Of a stretch of DNA of 64,000 nt, positions 61,644 through 64,000 are shown one piece after another (the stretch's first letter is position 1; each line of letters opens with the position of its first letter). The stretch covers positions 1-64,000 of the forward strand of contig CALFXJ010000059.1 in assembly GCA_937958105.1 (NCBI GenBank), read 5' to 3'. The translations under genes were made by a program, and so were the position numbers. This DNA is from an uncultured Cellvibrio sp. Lineage in GTDB: Bacteria; Pseudomonadota; Gammaproteobacteria; Pseudomonadales; Cellvibrionaceae. The notes under the pieces were generated by a model. The model searched no databases. It had not been told where the DNA came from and was given only the letters and a program-made list of their open reading frames with translations.

Positions 61644-62461
61644 TTACTTGCCTCCTGATGGTGCCAGGGAAAACAGCGTTTGCTGAGCCGGTCGAGCAAC
61701 CAGTCGAGCAGAAACGCGAGAAAAGTAATCCACGCAACGTAGGGCAGAATCACGTCCATGGACATGTAGCGCCGCACCAGAAAGATGCGATAGCCCAGCC
61801 CATCAGTGGATGCGATGGCCTCGGCGGCGATTAAAAATAACCAGGCAGTACACAGGGACAAACGCACGGAGCTGATCAGGCGCGGCAGCATCTGGGGGAT
61901 TAATACCCGTAACAGAATCTGCCAGCTGGACGAGCCGAGTGTCTGCGCTTTTACCAGTTGTTCCAAAGGAATTTCCTGAGTGCTGCGCTGAATGTCCCGC
62001 GCGATGAATGGCGCTACGCCAATCACAATCAGCGCGACTTTGGAAATTTCGCCCAGGCCGAAGACGATAAACAGTACCGGCAGAATTGCCATGGGTGGAA
62101 TCAGGGAGATCACGGTCAACAGTGGGGCGAGCGGTGCGTGGATGGTGGGGATGGCGCCGGTGAGTATGCCGAGGGAAAAACCAATCAAGGCGGCGATACC
62201 CATCCCCAGTGCAAGGCGCTGCAGGCTGCTCATGGTGTCCTGCCAGAATAAATAGTCGCCCGTGCGTTTGCTGGGTTCGAAGGCAAGGCTCTGAATGGCG
62301 TCGCCCATCTGGCTGAAGGCGGGGAGTAATTTATCACTCGCGTTTTCCGCCTGCCGCGCATCCGACGCGAACAGGTAAACCAACAGGATCAATGCAAACG
62401 GCAATATGCCCAGCAGGACTCTGGCAGGTTTTGAAGGTGTGAGATTAATCAACCGTTTCAT
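61640..62461 (-). CDS. ABC transporter permease (NitT/TauT type)
   Basis: A 273-residue inner-membrane protein with about six transmembrane segments (first ARVLLGILPFALILLVYLFA). The EAA loop that contacts the ATPase is seen around EQLVKAQTLGSSSWQILLRVLIP. A periplasmic loop of about 60 residues follows the first helix. Repeats occupy the 521 bases between it and the binding-protein gene. Confidence 0.92.
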   Translation of the reverse strand: MKRLINLTPSKPARVLLGILPFALILLVYLFASDARQAENASDKLLPAFSQMGDAIQSLAFEPSKRTGDYLFWQDTMSSLQRLALGMGIAALIGFSLGILTGAIPTIHAPLAPLLTVISLIPPMAILPVLFIVFGLGEISKVALIVIGVAPFIARDIQRSTQEIPLEQLVKAQTLGSSSWQILLRVLIPQMLPRLISSVRLSLCTAWLFLIAAEAIASTDGLGYRIFLVRRYMSMDVILPYVAWITFLAFLLDWLLDRLSKRCFPWHHQEASK

Positions 62462-62547
62462 AACAATCCTGTAAATAGTTATCTATGCAGTCGTTCGGCC
62501 TGTGGTTGTAAAACATTTGTGAATCGATAAACCTGGCTTCGGTGAGT

Positions 62548-62968
62548 GTCGGATTACGCTGCGCTAATCCGACCTGCTGCTGTTCGCCGTCGGGTGGTGC
62601 GTTTGGATGGGCGCTTTGTCGGATTACGCTGCGCTAATCCGACCTACTTGCTATTCAGCGTTCGGGCCGGTGGTGTCGGATTACGCGTTGCTAATCCGAC
62701 CTACCCGAAAATATTTACTTGCACCCGGCTCCCCGTAGGTCGGATTAGCGCAGCGTAATCCGACAATCCCGTATCGACCCAACACGATAATCGCTCCACC
62801 CCGTAGGTCGGATTAGCTCAGCGTAATCCGACAATCCCGTATCCACCCAACATTCCAATCGCTCCATCCCGTAGGTCGAATTAGCGCAGCGTAATCCGAC
62901 AATCCTGTATCCACCCAACACGACAATCGCTCCACCGCGCAGGTCGGATTAGCAACGCGTAATCCGAC
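62548..62968. repeat. Palindromic repeat cluster (7 copies), four in a 68-bp tandem array
   Basis: Seven 26-bp imperfect palindromes of the form GTCGGATTAGC...GCGTAATCCGAC. Copies at 62548, 62618 and 62675 face one way, copies at 62739, 62807, 62875 and 62943 the other. The last four starts are exactly 68 bp apart, and the sequence between them (CAATCCCGTATCCACCCAAC, ATCGCTCCACC) is also conserved, so this is a tandem array of 68-bp units. These are REP-type repeats able to form hairpins. They lie inside the transporter operon, between the binding-protein and permease genes, and may lower expression of the downstream part. Confidence 0.92.
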
Positions 62969-62982
62969 AAACCACCGCCCTC

Positions 62983-64000
62983 TTAAAGCGCGTTGTCGGC
63001 GGCCATCTGCATGTAGGTGGTGTCGAAGCGCAGTTTGATATTGCCTTTGTTGCCGTAAACGCCCTGAGGTCCGGCTACGCCGATGAAGCTTGCGTCCGGT
63101 GCGCCCTCGCCGAGCAACCCGTGTTCGAAGGAAAACTCGGCAACTTTCTGCATGGTGGTGAGCAGCTCGCTGCTGTTTACCAGCGCAAGTGCATCAGCGG
63201 GTCGGTAGAACATGCGGGTGCTGGCCAGCTGCGCTTCATATCCAGCGAGGTTTGTGCCGGAGGCAACGGCCATGGCGGTGCGCGCTGCAACGCCGGCTTT
63301 ATCCTCAGCGCTCATGATGCCCATGATTTCGTACCAGGCACCGACCAGCGCTTTACCCAGGGCGGGATTTTTTTTCAGGGTGTTGGTGTTGACGATCAGC
63401 AGGTCCATGATCTCGCCGGGGATCTGCGAGGAATCAAATACTTTTGTGCTGCCGGGCTGGGCGAGAATTTCGCTGAGCAGCGGATTCCAGGTAGTGACCG
63501 CTGTGACATCTTTCGTACCGAACACGGCCACCATATCGGCATCCGAGGTGTTGACGACTTTGATGTCCGACTCTTTCAAGCCCACGGTTTCCAATCCTCG
63601 GGCCAGCAGATAATGAGACACGCTCAGCTCGACCAGATTGACCTTCTGGCCTTTGATGTCTTTAAGCGTTTTGTTTGCGCCTTTTAACACTACGCCGTCA
63701 TTGCCGTTGGAAAAATCCCCGACGATCAACGCGGTGCTGTCGACGCCACCAGCTGCCGGGATGGTCAGGGCGTCCATGTTGGTCATACTGCAGGCGTCAA
63801 ACTGCCCGGCGGTGTATTGGTTGATGGATTCGATGTAATCGTTGATCTGAGTAACTTCAATCTCGATGCCGTATTTCTTTGCCCACTTATCAATGATTTT
63901 CTGTTCAGCGCCATAGCCCCAGGGCATCCAGCCAACGTAGATGGACCAACAGAGCTTGAAGGGTTCTGCCGCAGCGGCAGAGGCGGAAAAAAACAGTGCG
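62983..64000 (-). CDS. ABC transporter substrate-binding protein (5' end outside window)
   Basis: The frame is open to the right edge (about 339 codons visible), including the end of a signal peptide (LFFSASAAAEPFK). The mature protein is a NitT/TauT-type binding protein: CWSIYVGWMPWGYGAEQKII, YGIEIEVTQINDYIESINQYTAGQFDAC, VNLVELSVSHYLLARGLE and LLIVNTNTLKKNPALGKALVGAWYEIM. It is the first visible gene of the operon. Any riboswitch or promoter for the operon would lie beyond 64000. Confidence 0.9.
   Translation of the reverse strand, partial: ALFFSASAAAAEPFKLCWSIYVGWMPWGYGAEQKIIDKWAKKYGIEIEVTQINDYIESINQYTAGQFDACSMTNMDALTIPAAGGVDSTALIVGDFSNGNDGVVLKGANKTLKDIKGQKVNLVELSVSHYLLARGLETVGLKESDIKVVNTSDADMVAVFGTKDVTAVTTWNPLLSEILAQPGSTKVFDSSQIPGEIMDLLIVNTNTLKKNPALGKALVGAWYEIMGIMSAEDKAGVAARTAMAVASGTNLAGYEAQLASTRMFYRPADALALVNSSELLTTMQKVAEFSFEHGLLGEGAPDASFIGVAGPQGVYGNKGNIKLRFDTTYMQMAADNAL

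Noticed and set aside
62548..62968. Regular repeats that could be taken for a CRISPR array
   Set aside because: Repeats are palindromic over their whole length, occur in both orientations, and the sequences between them are conserved rather than unique. No cas genes are near.
62462..62982. Possible guanidine-I riboswitch in the transporter operon
   Set aside because: The gap is filled by palindromic repeats, and no ykkC-like conserved core could be seen; the expected site is upstream of the binding-protein gene, outside the window.

Overview
The window looks like chromosome of a gammaproteobacterium close to Cellvibrio/Cellvibrionaceae or Pseudomonas. This is inferred from gene order (lptD-surA-pdxA-rsmA-apaG-apaH divergent from amgK-murU; rpe-trpE-trpG-trpD-trpC-crp/vfr-osmC-coq7) and from the saprophyte-style content: a large TonB-dependent receptor beside a flavin-dependent halogenase, and a secreted GH3 enzyme with a PA14 insert. 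No rRNA, tRNA or CRISPR array was seen.

Layout. 1-2460 is an AT-rich accessory patch: the 3' end of a polymorphic-toxin gene, two probable immunity genes, a decayed second copy of the toxin tip and an internally deleted IS3-family element. 2590-5270 holds a membrane protein behind a CRP-type promoter and a PKD-like/beta-propeller lipoprotein. 5640-10120 is a TonB receptor plus tryptophan-halogenase-like locus with a twin-operator promoter. 10127-15987 is a LysR gene divergent from cysJ-cysI, three DsrE-like proteins and a small membrane protein, a likely sulfite-reduction/sulfur-handling operon. 15998-18053 carries DUF488, a 33-residue basic protein and two divergent Rnk-type genes. gdhA, an exonuclease III gene and an atypical subtilase follow.

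22514-28420 is a stress-type island: two DUF892 proteins, another ferritin-like protein, DUF4142, a cytosolic copper-storage (Csp/DUF326) protein, a frameshifted CYP152 P450 peroxygenase, a phosphoribosyltransferase and tiny basic ORFs. 28598-38830 is housekeeping: porin, apaH, apaG, rsmA, pdxA, surA, lptD (outer-membrane biogenesis), then amgK-murU (cell-wall sugar recycling). 38870-43056 has a transmembrane Ser/Thr kinase with phospho-acceptor-like N-terminal repeats and cysteine-paired C-terminal repeats, a secreted partner and a DUF3530 protein. 43169-51191 is rpe, trp genes, crp, osmC, a periplasmic binding-like protein and coq7. 51394-55615 is a GH3 glycosidase and a Ycf46-like AAA ATPase.

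55694-64000 is a minus-strand operon for a NitT/TauT-type ABC transporter, two DUF1989 proteins and a urea/guanidine carboxylase. The DUF1989 pair suggests the guanidine route (guanidine -> carboxyguanidine -> allophanate); no allophanate hydrolase is in the window and the operon's 5' end lies beyond it. The operon is interrupted by a seven-copy palindromic repeat cluster, four copies of which are spaced exactly 68 bp apart.

The best leads for something new are the DsrE trio tied to sulfite reductase, the kinase with two kinds of internal repeats, the pentanucleotide-repeat frameshift in the P450, the subtilase with Glu at the catalytic Asp position, and the tiny basic protein pair. All functions are read from sequence motifs and context; no database search was run.
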